Shown here in pieces: positions 34,476 to 43,508 of a stretch of DNA of 64,000 nt. How positions within the stretch are numbered: position 1 is the first letter of the stretch; each line of letters starts with the position of its first letter. The position numbers and the translations under genes are program-made. Under the pieces are notes generated by a model, which worked only from the letters and a program-made list of their open reading frames with translations, was not told where the DNA came from and made no database searches. The stretch is from RAM1 sp050247515 (GTDB lineage Bacteria; Pseudomonadota; Gammaproteobacteria; Burkholderiales; Burkholderiaceae_C), in contig JBFWUB010000019.1 in NCBI GenBank assembly GCA_050247515.1, positions 1 through 64,000 on the forward strand. Reading direction: 5' to 3'.

Positions 34476-36326
34476 ATGAAAAAGCTCCTGATCGCCAACC
34501 GCGGCGAAATCGCCCGGAGAATCATCCGTACCGCCCACACCATGGGCATCAGCACAGCAGCGGTGTATTCAGACGCAGACGCACAGGCGCTGCACGTGCG
34601 CGAAGCCACCTCGTCATTCGCGCTGCAGGGCAACGCATCCGCCGACACCTACCTGCGCATTGACAAACTGCTGGCCGCCGCACAAGCCACAGGCGCCGAC
34701 GCCGTTCACCCCGGCTACGGCTTCCTCAGCGAAAACGCCGACTTTGCACAAGCGGTGATCGACGCAGGCCTGATCTGGGTCGGCCCGCCGCCGCAGGCGA
34801 TTCGCCAGCTGGGCAGCAAGAGCGCAGCCAAAGCGATCGCACAGGCGCGCGGTGTGCCCTGCCTGCCGGGCTACCACGGCAGCGACCAGACAGATGAGCG
34901 GCTTGCGGCCGAGGCGCAGCGCATCGGCCTGCCCGTGATGGTCAAGGCCGCGGCGGGCGGCGGCGGCCGCGGCATGCGGCTGGTGACGGACATGGCGCAG
35001 TTCGCGGCTGAGGTGCACAGCGCGCGCGGCGAGGCGCTGTCGGCTTTTGGCCATGGCGAGCTGCTGCTGGAGCGCGCGCTGCTGAACCCGCGCCATGTGG
35101 AGGTGCAGGTGTTTGCCGACGCGCACGGCCACTGCATCCACCTGGGCGAGCGCGATTGTTCGGTGCAGCGGCGCCACCAGAAGATCATTGAGGAAACCCC
35201 CAGCCCGGCCGTGGACGCCGCGTTGCGCGAACGCATGGGCCGCTGCGCGGTGGAGCTGGCGCAGGCGGCAGGCTATGTGGGCGCGGGCACGGTGGAGTTC
35301 TTGCTGGACGGGGGCGAGTTCTATTTGATGGAGATGAACACGCGGCTGCAGGTGGAGCACCCCGTGACCGAAATGGTCACGGGCCTGGACCTGGTGGCGT
35401 GGCAGATCCGCGTGGCGCGCGGCGAGCCGCTGCCGCTGGCACAGGGCGATGTGAAGTTCACCGGCCATGCCATCGAAGTGCGCCTGTGCGCCGAGGACGA
35501 AGACTTCATCCCCCATGCCGGCACTGTGCGTGTCTTTCACCCTCTCCCCCTGGGAGAGGGCAGGGGTGAGGGCATGCGCTTCGACCACGCCATCTTTGAA
35601 GGCATGGAGGTCCCGCCCCATTACGACTCCATGCTCGGCAAACTCATCGCCCACGCCCCCACGCGCGGCGAAGCCATTGCCCGGCTGGCAGGTGCGCTGG
35701 ACCAGCTGCAGCTGCTGGGCCTGCCGACCAACCGGGCCTTCCTCGCGGCCTGCCTGCGGCATGAAAGCTTTGCCACCGGCCAGGCACTGATCCCGTTCCT
35801 GGCGCAGCACGCCGACGGTATCCGCTCGGTGCTGCAGCGCGATGAGCAGGCCGTGCGCGACACGGCCGCGCGGGCGGTGGTCTACCCGGCCCGGCCGTCG
35901 CCGCTGGCCTGCAGCTTCACGCGGCCCGCGCGGCTGCGCCACCGGATGCAGGTGTTTGACTTCACCGCGGCGGCGCACAGCGGCACGGTCCACGCCACCG
36001 CGGTGCGCGTGGACGGCAAGCGCTGGCATGTGCAGTGCGGCGCGACGGACCTGTTCCTGGACGATGTGTCGTTTGATCCGCCCGCAGGCGCGGGTGGCGG
36101 CGCAGGGGCCAATGAGCTGCGCGCACCATTCAACGGCAAGGTGGTGGCCGTGCCGGCGCAGCCCGGCGCCACGGTCGCGCAGGGCGACGTGCTGGTGGTG
36201 GTCGAATCCATGAAGCTCGCGCATTCACTGGCGGCGTCGCGCGCGGGCGTGGTAGCAGGCGTGGCGGTGGCGGTGGGCCAGCAGGTCACCCCCGGCCAGG
36301 TGCTGGTGACGCTGGAGCCCGCATGA
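34476..36326 (+). CDS. Acyl-CoA carboxylase alpha (biotin carboxylase) subunit with repeat-derived insert
   Basis: A 616-residue biotin-dependent carboxylase subunit. It has MKKLLIANRGEIARRIIRTA, GADAVHPGYGFLSENADF, KAAAGGGGRGMRLV (ATP grasp), LGERDCSVQRRHQKIIEETP and MEMNTRLQVEHPVTEMVTG, then a linker and a C-terminal biotinyl domain with ESMKLAHSL. Lys580 would carry biotin; the common AMKM is SMKL here. Residues about 355-366 (PLPLGEGRGEG) are a translated palindromic repeat inserted after HAGTVRVF. The ATG at 34476 lacks a good binding site, and the upstream gap is a repeat. The last four bases overlap the next gene. Confidence 0.9.
   Translation: MKKLLIANRGEIARRIIRTAHTMGISTAAVYSDADAQALHVREATSSFALQGNASADTYLRIDKLLAAAQATGADAVHPGYGFLSENADFAQAVIDAGLIWVGPPPQAIRQLGSKSAAKAIAQARGVPCLPGYHGSDQTDERLAAEAQRIGLPVMVKAAAGGGGRGMRLVTDMAQFAAEVHSARGEALSAFGHGELLLERALLNPRHVEVQVFADAHGHCIHLGERDCSVQRRHQKIIEETPSPAVDAALRERMGRCAVELAQAAGYVGAGTVEFLLDGGEFYLMEMNTRLQVEHPVTEMVTGLDLVAWQIRVARGEPLPLAQGDVKFTGHAIEVRLCAEDEDFIPHAGTVRVFHPLPLGEGRGEGMRFDHAIFEGMEVPPHYDSMLGKLIAHAPTRGEAIARLAGALDQLQLLGLPTNRAFLAACLRHESFATGQALIPFLAQHADGIRSVLQRDEQAVRDTAARAVVYPARPSPLACSFTRPARLRHRMQVFDFTAAAHSGTVHATAVRVDGKRWHVQCGATDLFLDDVSFDPPAGAGGGAGANELRAPFNGKVVAVPAQPGATVAQGDVLVVVESMKLAHSLAASRAGVVAGVAVAVGQQVTPGQVLVTLEPA
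35540..35573. repeat. In-frame palindromic repeat in carboxylase alpha gene
   Basis: CCCTCTCCCCCTGGGAGAGG then GCAGGGGTGAGGGC, nearly identical to 29511-29544. It keeps the reading frame and adds the peptide PLPLGEGRGEG between HAGTVRVF and MRFDHAIFEG, which are normally close together in biotin carboxylases. Confidence 0.75.
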
Positions 36327-37477
36327 ACGCGGAGCTGAATGCCGACGCCGACGCGCTGTACGACGCGGCGCAACGCTTTGCACAAAAGGAAATCGCGCCC
36401 CACATCAACGAATGGGACGAGGCCGAGACTTTCCCCCGTGCGCTGTACGCCAAAGCCGCGCAGGCCGGCCTGCTGGGCCTGGGCTACCCCGAGGCATTGG
36501 GCGGCACGCCCGCGCCCTATGCGCTGCGCAATGCCGTGTCGGTGGCGCTGTCGCGCCACTGCGCAAGCGGCGGCGTGCTGGCCAGCCTGTTCTCGCACAA
36601 CATCGGCCTGCCGCCGGTGCTGCGCCACGGCTCGGCGGCGCTGCAGCAGCAGGTGATACCGCCCGTGCTGCGCGGCGAGCAGATCGCGGCGCTGGCCATC
36701 ACCGAGCCCGGCGGCGGGTCGGACGTGGCCAGCCTGCGCACCACGGCGCGGCTGGTGGGTGATGAATGGGTGATCAATGGCGAGAAGGTGTTCATCACCT
36801 CGGGCATGCGGGCGGACTGGATCACCGTGGCTGTGCGCACAGGTGACGCAGGCGCCAAAGGTGCAGGCGGTATTTCGATGATCGTCGTGCCAGGCAACAC
36901 GCCCGGCCTGCAACGCACCGAGCTGAAAAAGATGGGCTGGTGGTGCTCCGACACCGCGCACCTGCGCTTTGACGACGTGCGCGTGCCGGCGGGGAACCTG
37001 CTGGGCGAAGAGGGCGGCGGGTTCAAAATCATCATGACCAACTTCAACGGCGAACGGCTGGCCATGTCGGCCATGGCGCTGGGTTTTGCGCAGGCCTGCT
37101 ACGACGAGGCACTGGGCTGGGCGCGCCAGCGCAAGACCTTTGGCGCGGCGCTGGTGGAGCGCCAGGTGGTGCGCCACAAGCTGGTGGACATGCAGATGCG
37201 CATGGCCTCCACCCAGGCCTGGCTGGACGCGGTGACGGCGCGCGCCGACGGCGGCGACGAAGGCCCCGACTGGGTGGCCCAGGTCTGCATGCTCAAGAAC
37301 CATGCCACGCAAACCATGCAGTACTGCGCCGACCAGGCCGTGCAGCTGCTGGGCGCCATGGGCTTCATGCGCGGCACGCGCAGCGAGCGCATTTACCGCG
37401 AAGTCAAGGTCATGATGATCGGCGGCGGCGCGGAAGACATCATGAAAGAGCTGGCCGCACGCCAGCTCGGCCTGTAA
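36323..37477 (+). CDS. Acyl-CoA dehydrogenase
   Basis: A 384-residue acyl-CoA dehydrogenase starting within the carboxylase stop (ATGA). Seen are FAQKEIAPHINEWDEAETFP, ALAITEPGGGSDVASLRTTA, VINGEKVFITSGMRADWITV and LKKMGWWCSDTAHLRFDDVR. The Y-E-G-T slot reads IGGGAEDIM, so Glu244 in NFNGERLAMS is the likely base, as in its neighbour at 33073. It is the second dehydrogenase of the operon and could act on a different chain-length intermediate of the same pathway. Substrate is unknown. Confidence 0.88.
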   Translation: MNAELNADADALYDAAQRFAQKEIAPHINEWDEAETFPRALYAKAAQAGLLGLGYPEALGGTPAPYALRNAVSVALSRHCASGGVLASLFSHNIGLPPVLRHGSAALQQQVIPPVLRGEQIAALAITEPGGGSDVASLRTTARLVGDEWVINGEKVFITSGMRADWITVAVRTGDAGAKGAGGISMIVVPGNTPGLQRTELKKMGWWCSDTAHLRFDDVRVPAGNLLGEEGGGFKIIMTNFNGERLAMSAMALGFAQACYDEALGWARQRKTFGAALVERQVVRHKLVDMQMRMASTQAWLDAVTARADGGDEGPDWVAQVCMLKNHATQTMQYCADQAVQLLGAMGFMRGTRSERIYREVKVMMIGGGAEDIMKELAARQLGL

Positions 37478-37487
37478 GGATCACGCC

Positions 37488-37970
37488 ATGCCCAAGACCT
37501 CCGCCATCCCCCCGGCGTTCGAGCCCGAATTCACCCAGGGCCTGACGGCCATTTTTGAAGACAAGATCGTCTTCAACCAGGTGCTGGGCCTGAAGATCAT
37601 CAGCCTGGCGCCCGACCGAGTGACGGGCCGCATCGCCATGCGCCGCGAGCTGGTGGGCCACTACACCCACAACCGCGTGCACGGCGGCGTGATCAGCGCC
37701 ACGCTGGACGCCATGGGCGGGCTGGCCTGCATGGCCGCCATCGGCGCGCGCCACATGGACGAGCCGCCCGCCCAGCGCCTGCAGCGCTTTGGCAAGCTGG
37801 GCACGATCGACCTGCGCATTGACTACCTGCGCCCCGGCATCAGCGAGCACTTTGACCTGCACGCCGAAGTGCTGCGCCTGGGCTCGCGCGTGGCCAGCAC
37901 CCGCATGGAGTTCCGCGGGGCGGATGGGAAATTGCTTTCCACTGGAGCGGGTGCTTACATCGTGTCCTGA
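37488..37970 (+). CDS. PaaI-like hotdog thioesterase
   Basis: A 160-residue single-hotdog thioesterase. The central motif NRVHGGVISATLDAMGGLACM is the PaaI/YigI signature, followed by GTIDLRIDYLRPG and a C-terminal strand RMEFRGADGKLLSTGAGAYIV. It is ten bases after the dehydrogenase and ends the operon. Its job is probably to release CoA from dead-end acyl-CoA species. A 164-base AT-rich gap follows, the boundary to the surface-protein cluster. Confidence 0.87.
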   Translation: MPKTSAIPPAFEPEFTQGLTAIFEDKIVFNQVLGLKIISLAPDRVTGRIAMRRELVGHYTHNRVHGGVISATLDAMGGLACMAAIGARHMDEPPAQRLQRFGKLGTIDLRIDYLRPGISEHFDLHAEVLRLGSRVASTRMEFRGADGKLLSTGAGAYIVS

Positions 37971-38004
37971 CAATGTCTGTCGCGAGTTTGTGGGTCAAAA
38001 GTAA

Positions 38005-38022
38005 TCATATGCATGCATATGA
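38005..38022. promoter_or_regulatory. Perfect 18-base palindrome before the surface-protein cluster
   Basis: TCATATGCATGCATATGA reads the same on both strands. It lies in the only AT-rich intergenic stretch of the area, 35 bases after the thioesterase stop and 113 bases before the first surface-protein start. TTGTTT at 38027-38032 with TAAATA or AATAAA about 15-17 bases on could be a weak promoter next to it. Confidence 0.5.
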
Positions 38023-38134
38023 CGTATTGTTTTTGTGCTACACAACGTAAATAAAAACATCCTAAAGTCCTCAAATGTAAAAACCTGTTGGTAGACTCGC
38101 GCCCAAATTCGGGATCACAGGCGAGGGGTTTTTC

Positions 38135-41100
38135 TTGTTGGCATGCATCAATGCACAGCCCCGCAGGGAGGGGCGGCAGAACCAATCAGGGCAGGAATTC
38201 AAAAGTACAACATCGTTGTCCTTTGGTGCGGTCCTTTGCCGTCTTCTGGTGGCGTGGTTTTGCTGCTGGGTGGCAGGCGCCGGCGCACAGACTGTCGTCA
38301 GTTCCCCCATCGCCAGCTCTGTGCGATGGACGGTGGGTGGCAGCCCGTATGTCGTCAATGGCACGGTGGTTGTGCAAAACGGCGCTGTCCTCACGATAGA
38401 CGCCGGCGTGGTGGTGTCCATGGGGACCGATGCCGCGATCACCGTGCAGGCGGGCCGCGTCCAGGCAGATGGCACGGCCGCTCAGCCCATCCGGGTTCTG
38501 TCTGACAAGGTGCGCCAGGGGCAGACCGCCGCTGCGGGGGACTGGGGCCCATGGACATTTGCGGCGGGTGCCACGGGCTCGGCGCTCGCGCATGTGCAGC
38601 TCAGCCATGGTCGTGGCCTGGTGGTCAACGGTGCCGCCGTCTCGCTCCATCACGTGTCGATTGCCGACCAGCAAGGCCCCGCCATTGCCGCCGATCTGGC
38701 GGCCAGCCTCACGGGCGAGGGCAACAAGGCGCAAGGCAACACGCTGAACGCCGTGGTGCTGCCCAGCGGCGACATCACCGGCACCACACGCTTGGGTCTC
38801 AGGGGCATTCCGTACCTCGTGCCGACCGGCGCGATCTCCGTGGGCACCAGCCCGCGCATCGACACCGTGTCGCCTTCCAGTCTGCTGGCCGGCGAAACGG
38901 TCACGGTCACCATCGGCGGTGTGCGCCTGGGCGGCGCTACCACGCTGACCTGGTCGGGCACGGGGCTGTCGGCGCAATTGCTGGGCGGCGGCACCGATAC
39001 GCAACTGCAGGCACGCGTGTCGGCCCCGCTGGGCACGGCGCCAGGCGCCCGGGACCTGGCGCTTTCAACCCTGGCGGGCGTGGCCCGCAAACCCGAGGCC
39101 CTGCTGGTGCAACGCAACCAGCCGCGTCTGGACAGCGTGCAGCCTTCCACGCTCACAACCCTGGCGGACGCCGCCACGCTGACGCTGGCAGGTGCCTTCA
39201 TGTCGGCCAATACGCAAGTGGAGCTGGACGCGCAGCCGCTGGCCACCACGTTTGTGTCGGCCGCCCAATTGCTGGCTGTACTGCCGCAACAAACCACGCC
39301 GGGTGTGCGCCAGCTGCGCCTGCGCACGCCAGATGCCGGCGGGCCGGACCTGCTGTCCAGCCCGCTGTCCTTCACCCTGGTGCAGCCGCAGCCCGTGTTT
39401 GTCCCGGCCTCTGCCTCGACCGTGGCCGGCGCTGCGCAAGCGGTGGTGCTGCGCGTGCCGTTTGCCGCGCCCGCAGGCGGGCTGGCTTTCACCCTGCTGT
39501 CCAACGCGCCGGGCATTGCCACGGTGCCCGCCAGCGTTGTCGTGGCCGCGGGCGCAGTCACGGCCAGCTTCAGCGTCCAGGGCGTGGGCGTGGGCCAGGC
39601 GCAGGTCACCGCATCGCGTGCGGGCTGGCTCAGCGCCAACCTCCCGGTGGCGGTGATCACGCCGCCCGTCACGGTCTCGTACAGCCCGGCAACCTCGGCC
39701 CTGGTGGGGGTGGTGGTGGGCTCGGCCACCACAGAAACCACCCCGGCAGAAATCAACGGCCTGGCTTCACCCGCCGTGGGTGTGACCGTGGGCGGCGCCG
39801 CCGCCGACATGCAGCCCCGCGTGGGCGTGATCGGCACGCAGGTGACGTTGCAGGTGACCGGTACCGGGCTGAACACCGTGGCGTCGGTCACCTTCGTCCC
39901 GGCCGATGGCATTGCCGTTGGCGTGCCGGCGGCGTCTGGTGACGGCAATTCGCTCAGCGTCAACCTGACGATTGATGCGAATGCGCCCAAGTCGCAGCGC
40001 AAGGTGGTGTTGAACACTGCCACCGGCAGGCTGGACTTCGCGCATCCCGAGCGGGCCATGTTCCTGGTGGCGGCGCCCGCGCCGCAGCTGGACGCGGTCG
40101 CGCCCCAGGTCGTGGTGGCCGGCCAGCCGGCGGTAACGCTGACCGTGGCGGGGCGCAATCTGCGCGACATTTCGGCCGTGCGCTTTGAACCGCCAGCGGG
40201 TATTGCAACGCTGGGAGCACCGGTGGCGAATGCCGAAGGCACATCCCTGTCGGTGCTGGTGATGGCGGACGCCGCGGCCGCCAGTGGCCCGCGCACCGTG
40301 GTGGTCGTGGCCGCCGGTGGTGAATCGCCGTCGGCGCCCGTGCCCGGCAACACATTGCAGGTCGCCCGCACGATTGCCGGCCCGTACAAGGACCTCAGCT
40401 CGGCGCTGGTCGGCGTGGTGGTGGGATCGGCCAACCCGGGCGGCACGCCAACGCAGGACATCGGCCCTGTGTATTCGCATGCCGTGGGCGTGATGGTGGG
40501 GGATGCCCCTGTTGGCGCCGGTCAGGTCATGGACCCCGTGGCGTCCATACCGGTGGGCGTCCTGGTCGGCTCGGCGGCGGTGGACATGAACCCCAAGGTC
40601 GCCGTCATCGGCACCACCGTGACGCTGGTGGTTGACGGCGCGGGGCTGGGCGGTGTGACCAGCGTGCGTCTGGTGCCGCCGGCCGGGATCACCGTGGGCC
40701 CCATTGCCGCGTCGGGCAATGGCACACAGCTGACCGTAACGCTGTGGGTGGACGCGCAGGCTGCGCAGTCCGTGCGCAAGCTGGTGCTTGAAACCGGCAA
40801 CGCCGCGCAGCCGGTGGTGCCGTTCGTCAATGACGCCCGCTCGCAATTGCTCGTCACGGTACCGCCACCGATCCTGGACGCCTCCATCGCGCCGCAGGTG
40901 GTGGTGGCAGGGCAGGCGCCCGCGGTGCTGACCGTGCGCGGGCGCAACCTGCGCAACCTCGGCGGCGTGCGCTTTGAGCCGGCCACCGGCCTCGCCGCGC
41001 TGGGCCTGCCCACCGCCAACGCCGAAGGCACCGAACTGCAGGTCACCGTGCAGGCCGCCGCTGACGCGATCAGTGGCCCGCGCACCTTGATCGTCATGGC

Positions 41101-41881
41101 GGCCGGCGGCGAATCCACCGCGCAGGCCAGCGCGTTCAACACCGTCCACGTGGCGCGCACCGTGGGCGCGCCCTTCGACGGCGTGTCGTCGCATCTGGTG
41201 GGTGTCATGGTGGGTGCGGTGGCCCCTGGTCCGGTGGACCCGCTCAGCGCCTTCTCATCGCCGGTCGGGGTAACCGTCGGGCCGGTGATCAGCCGCGTCA
41301 CCCCGGTGGGCATGGTCAAGGGCACGGCCGGTACCCTGGTGGTGGATGGGGTGCAGCTGGGTGCCGTCACAGCCGCCGCGCTCGTGCCGGCCGCTGCCCA
41401 GGTGACATTGGGTGCGCCCACGGTCAACGCCGAAGGTACGCAGGCATCCGTGCCCTACAACGTCAGTGCCGCAGCAACGGCTGCATGGCACCGCCTGCGG
41501 CTGAACAGCACGGCAGGCACGGCCACGCAGGCAGTCACCGCGCTGGACGGCGGCGCCACCTTGCTGCGCGTGCTGGAGGCACCGACGCTCAGCTCGTTCG
41601 AGCCGCTGGTGCTGCAGCAGGGCCGCGCCTATGACCTGATCGTGCGCGGCGGGCAGCTGCGTGAAGTGCAGCGCGTCACCGTCGAGCCGGCGGACGGATT
41701 CGTCTTTGACAACGTGCCGCCGGTGTTCGCCACCGACGGCCTGGGCGACAAGCTCACCGTTCGCATCATCGTCGCGCCCGGTGCGGCCACCGGCCCGCGC
41801 GTGGTGCGCCTGGTCTACCCCGGCGGCCAGAGCGACGGCCAGAGTTCCACCAACAACACGCTGAACGTCGTGGCCCCCTGA
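38135..41881 (+). CDS. Large exported beta-helix/IPT-repeat protein
   Basis: A 1248-residue exported protein. The chosen start is TTG at 38135, six bases after GAGGGG; a start nearer the hydrophobic stretch (LSFGAVLCRLLVAWFCCWVA, about residues 28-47) is possible. The signal peptide probably ends at GAGAQT. Residues about 55-230 form a parallel beta-helix-like module (GTVVVQNGAVLTIDAGVVVS, GNTLNAVVLPSGDITGT) shared with the protein at 61746. Several IPT/TIG-like domains follow (PRIDTVSPSSLLAGETVTVT; PQVVVAGQPAVTLTVAGRNL), interspersed with VGVxVG stretches such as SALVGVVVGSA and HLVGVMVGA. No enzyme motif seen. It heads a long one-way run of surface-type genes. Confidence 0.75.
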   Translation: MLACINAQPRREGRQNQSGQEFKSTTSLSFGAVLCRLLVAWFCCWVAGAGAQTVVSSPIASSVRWTVGGSPYVVNGTVVVQNGAVLTIDAGVVVSMGTDAAITVQAGRVQADGTAAQPIRVLSDKVRQGQTAAAGDWGPWTFAAGATGSALAHVQLSHGRGLVVNGAAVSLHHVSIADQQGPAIAADLAASLTGEGNKAQGNTLNAVVLPSGDITGTTRLGLRGIPYLVPTGAISVGTSPRIDTVSPSSLLAGETVTVTIGGVRLGGATTLTWSGTGLSAQLLGGGTDTQLQARVSAPLGTAPGARDLALSTLAGVARKPEALLVQRNQPRLDSVQPSTLTTLADAATLTLAGAFMSANTQVELDAQPLATTFVSAAQLLAVLPQQTTPGVRQLRLRTPDAGGPDLLSSPLSFTLVQPQPVFVPASASTVAGAAQAVVLRVPFAAPAGGLAFTLLSNAPGIATVPASVVVAAGAVTASFSVQGVGVGQAQVTASRAGWLSANLPVAVITPPVTVSYSPATSALVGVVVGSATTETTPAEINGLASPAVGVTVGGAAADMQPRVGVIGTQVTLQVTGTGLNTVASVTFVPADGIAVGVPAASGDGNSLSVNLTIDANAPKSQRKVVLNTATGRLDFAHPERAMFLVAAPAPQLDAVAPQVVVAGQPAVTLTVAGRNLRDISAVRFEPPAGIATLGAPVANAEGTSLSVLVMADAAAASGPRTVVVVAAGGESPSAPVPGNTLQVARTIAGPYKDLSSALVGVVVGSANPGGTPTQDIGPVYSHAVGVMVGDAPVGAGQVMDPVASIPVGVLVGSAAVDMNPKVAVIGTTVTLVVDGAGLGGVTSVRLVPPAGITVGPIAASGNGTQLTVTLWVDAQAAQSVRKLVLETGNAAQPVVPFVNDARSQLLVTVPPPILDASIAPQVVVAGQAPAVLTVRGRNLRNLGGVRFEPATGLAALGLPTANAEGTELQVTVQAAADAISGPRTLIVMAAGGESTAQASAFNTVHVARTVGAPFDGVSSHLVGVMVGAVAPGPVDPLSAFSSPVGVTVGPVISRVTPVGMVKGTAGTLVVDGVQLGAVTAAALVPAAAQVTLGAPTVNAEGTQASVPYNVSAAATAAWHRLRLNSTAGTATQAVTALDGGATLLRVLEAPTLSSFEPLVLQQGRAYDLIVRGGQLREVQRVTVEPADGFVFDNVPPVFATDGLGDKLTVRIIVAPGAATGPRVVRLVYPGGQSDGQSSTNNTLNVVAP

Positions 41882-41927
41882 GGCGCACGTTCAAACACCT
41901 CATCGCAAGACTGAAAGGAGCGCCAAC

Positions 41928-43466
41928 ATGAACCAACCTCACACAACGCTGACCAACCCGCGTACTACGCCCTGCCTGAGCCGCGCCGCATTGGCGGTGG
42001 GCTTGCTGGCGTGCCTGACCGGGGGTTCCGCGTGGGCCTACGACAGCGGCAGCACGGGGGCCGATGGCGTGCTGAACCCGGCCGTCTCTACAGAAATTGT
42101 GTTGCCGCCCAATGGTGTTCTTCAGTACACATCAGTAAACATTCCGGTGGGCGTGACTGTTACGTTCAAGAAGAACGCGTTGAACACTCCCGTACAGATG
42201 ATCGTGAGCGGCAACGTAACGATTGCGGGAACGATCGACGTCAAAGGCCAGGACTCTCCTCCCGTGGGTTCGGCCGGCAACGGAAACCAGGCGGACGACG
42301 GCCTGCCGGGCCTGGGCGGCCCAGGCGGCTTTGACGGAGGTCGCGGTGGGCGAAGTGACAGCACGGGAAGCGCCACTTCCACGATGGGGGGGGCTGGTCA
42401 AGGCCCTGGCGGCGGACGGGGGGGCAGGTGGCCGAACACAGCGAACGGCTCAAGTGGGGATCCCTATCGCGAAATCGGTGGTTCGGCGCGCTTCAACAGT
42501 TTCGACCACACCGCCACCGACGCATCCTTGTATGGCAACGGCCCCGGGGCTGTTTATGGAACCGAAGCGTTGCAGCCGCTGATTGGTGGGTCTGGTGGCG
42601 GCGGCGGTGGCGGGGGGCTGTCGTTTGAAGGCTCTGGCGGCGGTGGTGGCGGCGGCGCCATACTCATTGCGGCTTCTGGAACGATCACTGTTACGGGCTC
42701 CATATTTGCGTATGGAGGAAGCAGTGGTCAGCCTGCCGGCACCGGCGCCGGGTCGTACGGTGGAGGAGGGTCCGGTGGGGCCATTCGCCTGATCGCAACA
42801 ACACTGGCGGGCAACGGCACCATCAATGCCAGCTACGGATGCCAGTACTACAACACAGCGAATGGCACGACCAATTGCAACTCGCACCGTCACCAGGGTG
42901 GCCGGGGACGCATCCGTTTTGAGGCCGAGACCTTGACCTTCAATGGCACTGTCCGCCCCGTCGCTTCGGTAGGTGTACCGGGCCCCATCACCATCCCCAA
43001 CGCACCGTCCATTCGCATTGCATCGATCGGTGGCTCCAGCGTGCCCGCCACCCCCACCGGCAACGCCGACGTCACCCTGCCCGCCAACATCACCAACCCG
43101 GTGACCGTCAACTTCGAGACGGCCAACGTCCCTACCGGCAACACCATCAAGCTGCGCGTAGTTCCGGCGTATGGCGATTCCGTTGAAGTCCTCAGCCCCG
43201 CCATCACCGGCACCGCCGCCAGCGGCGCCACCAGCGTCAGCGTGAACCTGCCCCAGGGCCCCAGCGTGCTGCAGGCCATCACCAGCTTCACCGTCACGGT
43301 GGCGCAGGCTGAAGCGCTGCAGCACTTTGCGCAGAACGAGCGCGTGGAAAAGGTCGAGCTGATTGCCGCCGTGGGCGGCGCGACGCGTGCGGAGCTGGTC
43401 ACTGCATCAGGCAAGCGCTTTGCCGTGCCGCTGACCGTTCTGCAGATGGCAGGCGTCACAGGCTAA
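41928..43466 (+). CDS. Exported glycine-rich protein
   Basis: A 512-residue exported protein. A signal peptide ends at GSAWA before YDSGS (residue 37). A beta-rich stretch (VPLANG-like turns; VQMIVSGNVTIAGTIDVKGQ) leads into a glycine-rich region (about residues 115-285) with GGSGGGGGGGGLSF and GSGGGGGGGAILIAASGTI. The last 160 residues are beta-rich with Pro/Thr content and end RFAVPLTVLQMAGVTG. This resembles surface proteins whose glycine-rich loops sit between beta-helix rungs. It is 46 bases after the upstream gene and 42 before the next; AAAGGAG precedes its ATG. Function unknown, probably structural. Confidence 0.8.
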   Translation: MNQPHTTLTNPRTTPCLSRAALAVGLLACLTGGSAWAYDSGSTGADGVLNPAVSTEIVLPPNGVLQYTSVNIPVGVTVTFKKNALNTPVQMIVSGNVTIAGTIDVKGQDSPPVGSAGNGNQADDGLPGLGGPGGFDGGRGGRSDSTGSATSTMGGAGQGPGGGRGGRWPNTANGSSGDPYREIGGSARFNSFDHTATDASLYGNGPGAVYGTEALQPLIGGSGGGGGGGGLSFEGSGGGGGGGAILIAASGTITVTGSIFAYGGSSGQPAGTGAGSYGGGGSGGAIRLIATTLAGNGTINASYGCQYYNTANGTTNCNSHRHQGGRGRIRFEAETLTFNGTVRPVASVGVPGPITIPNAPSIRIASIGGSSVPATPTGNADVTLPANITNPVTVNFETANVPTGNTIKLRVVPAYGDSVEVLSPAITGTAASGATSVSVNLPQGPSVLQAITSFTVTVAQAEALQHFAQNERVEKVELIAAVGGATRAELVTASGKRFAVPLTVLQMAGVTG

Positions 43467-43508
43467 GACCGCAGGCAAAGCCGGCAACAAGAAGACAGAG
43501 GGTCGTCA

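Noticed and set aside
42585..42660. GGT/GGC-rich tract as a slippage switch
   Set aside because: It encodes a glycine-rich segment with mixed codons and keeps frame; no long uniform unit is present.
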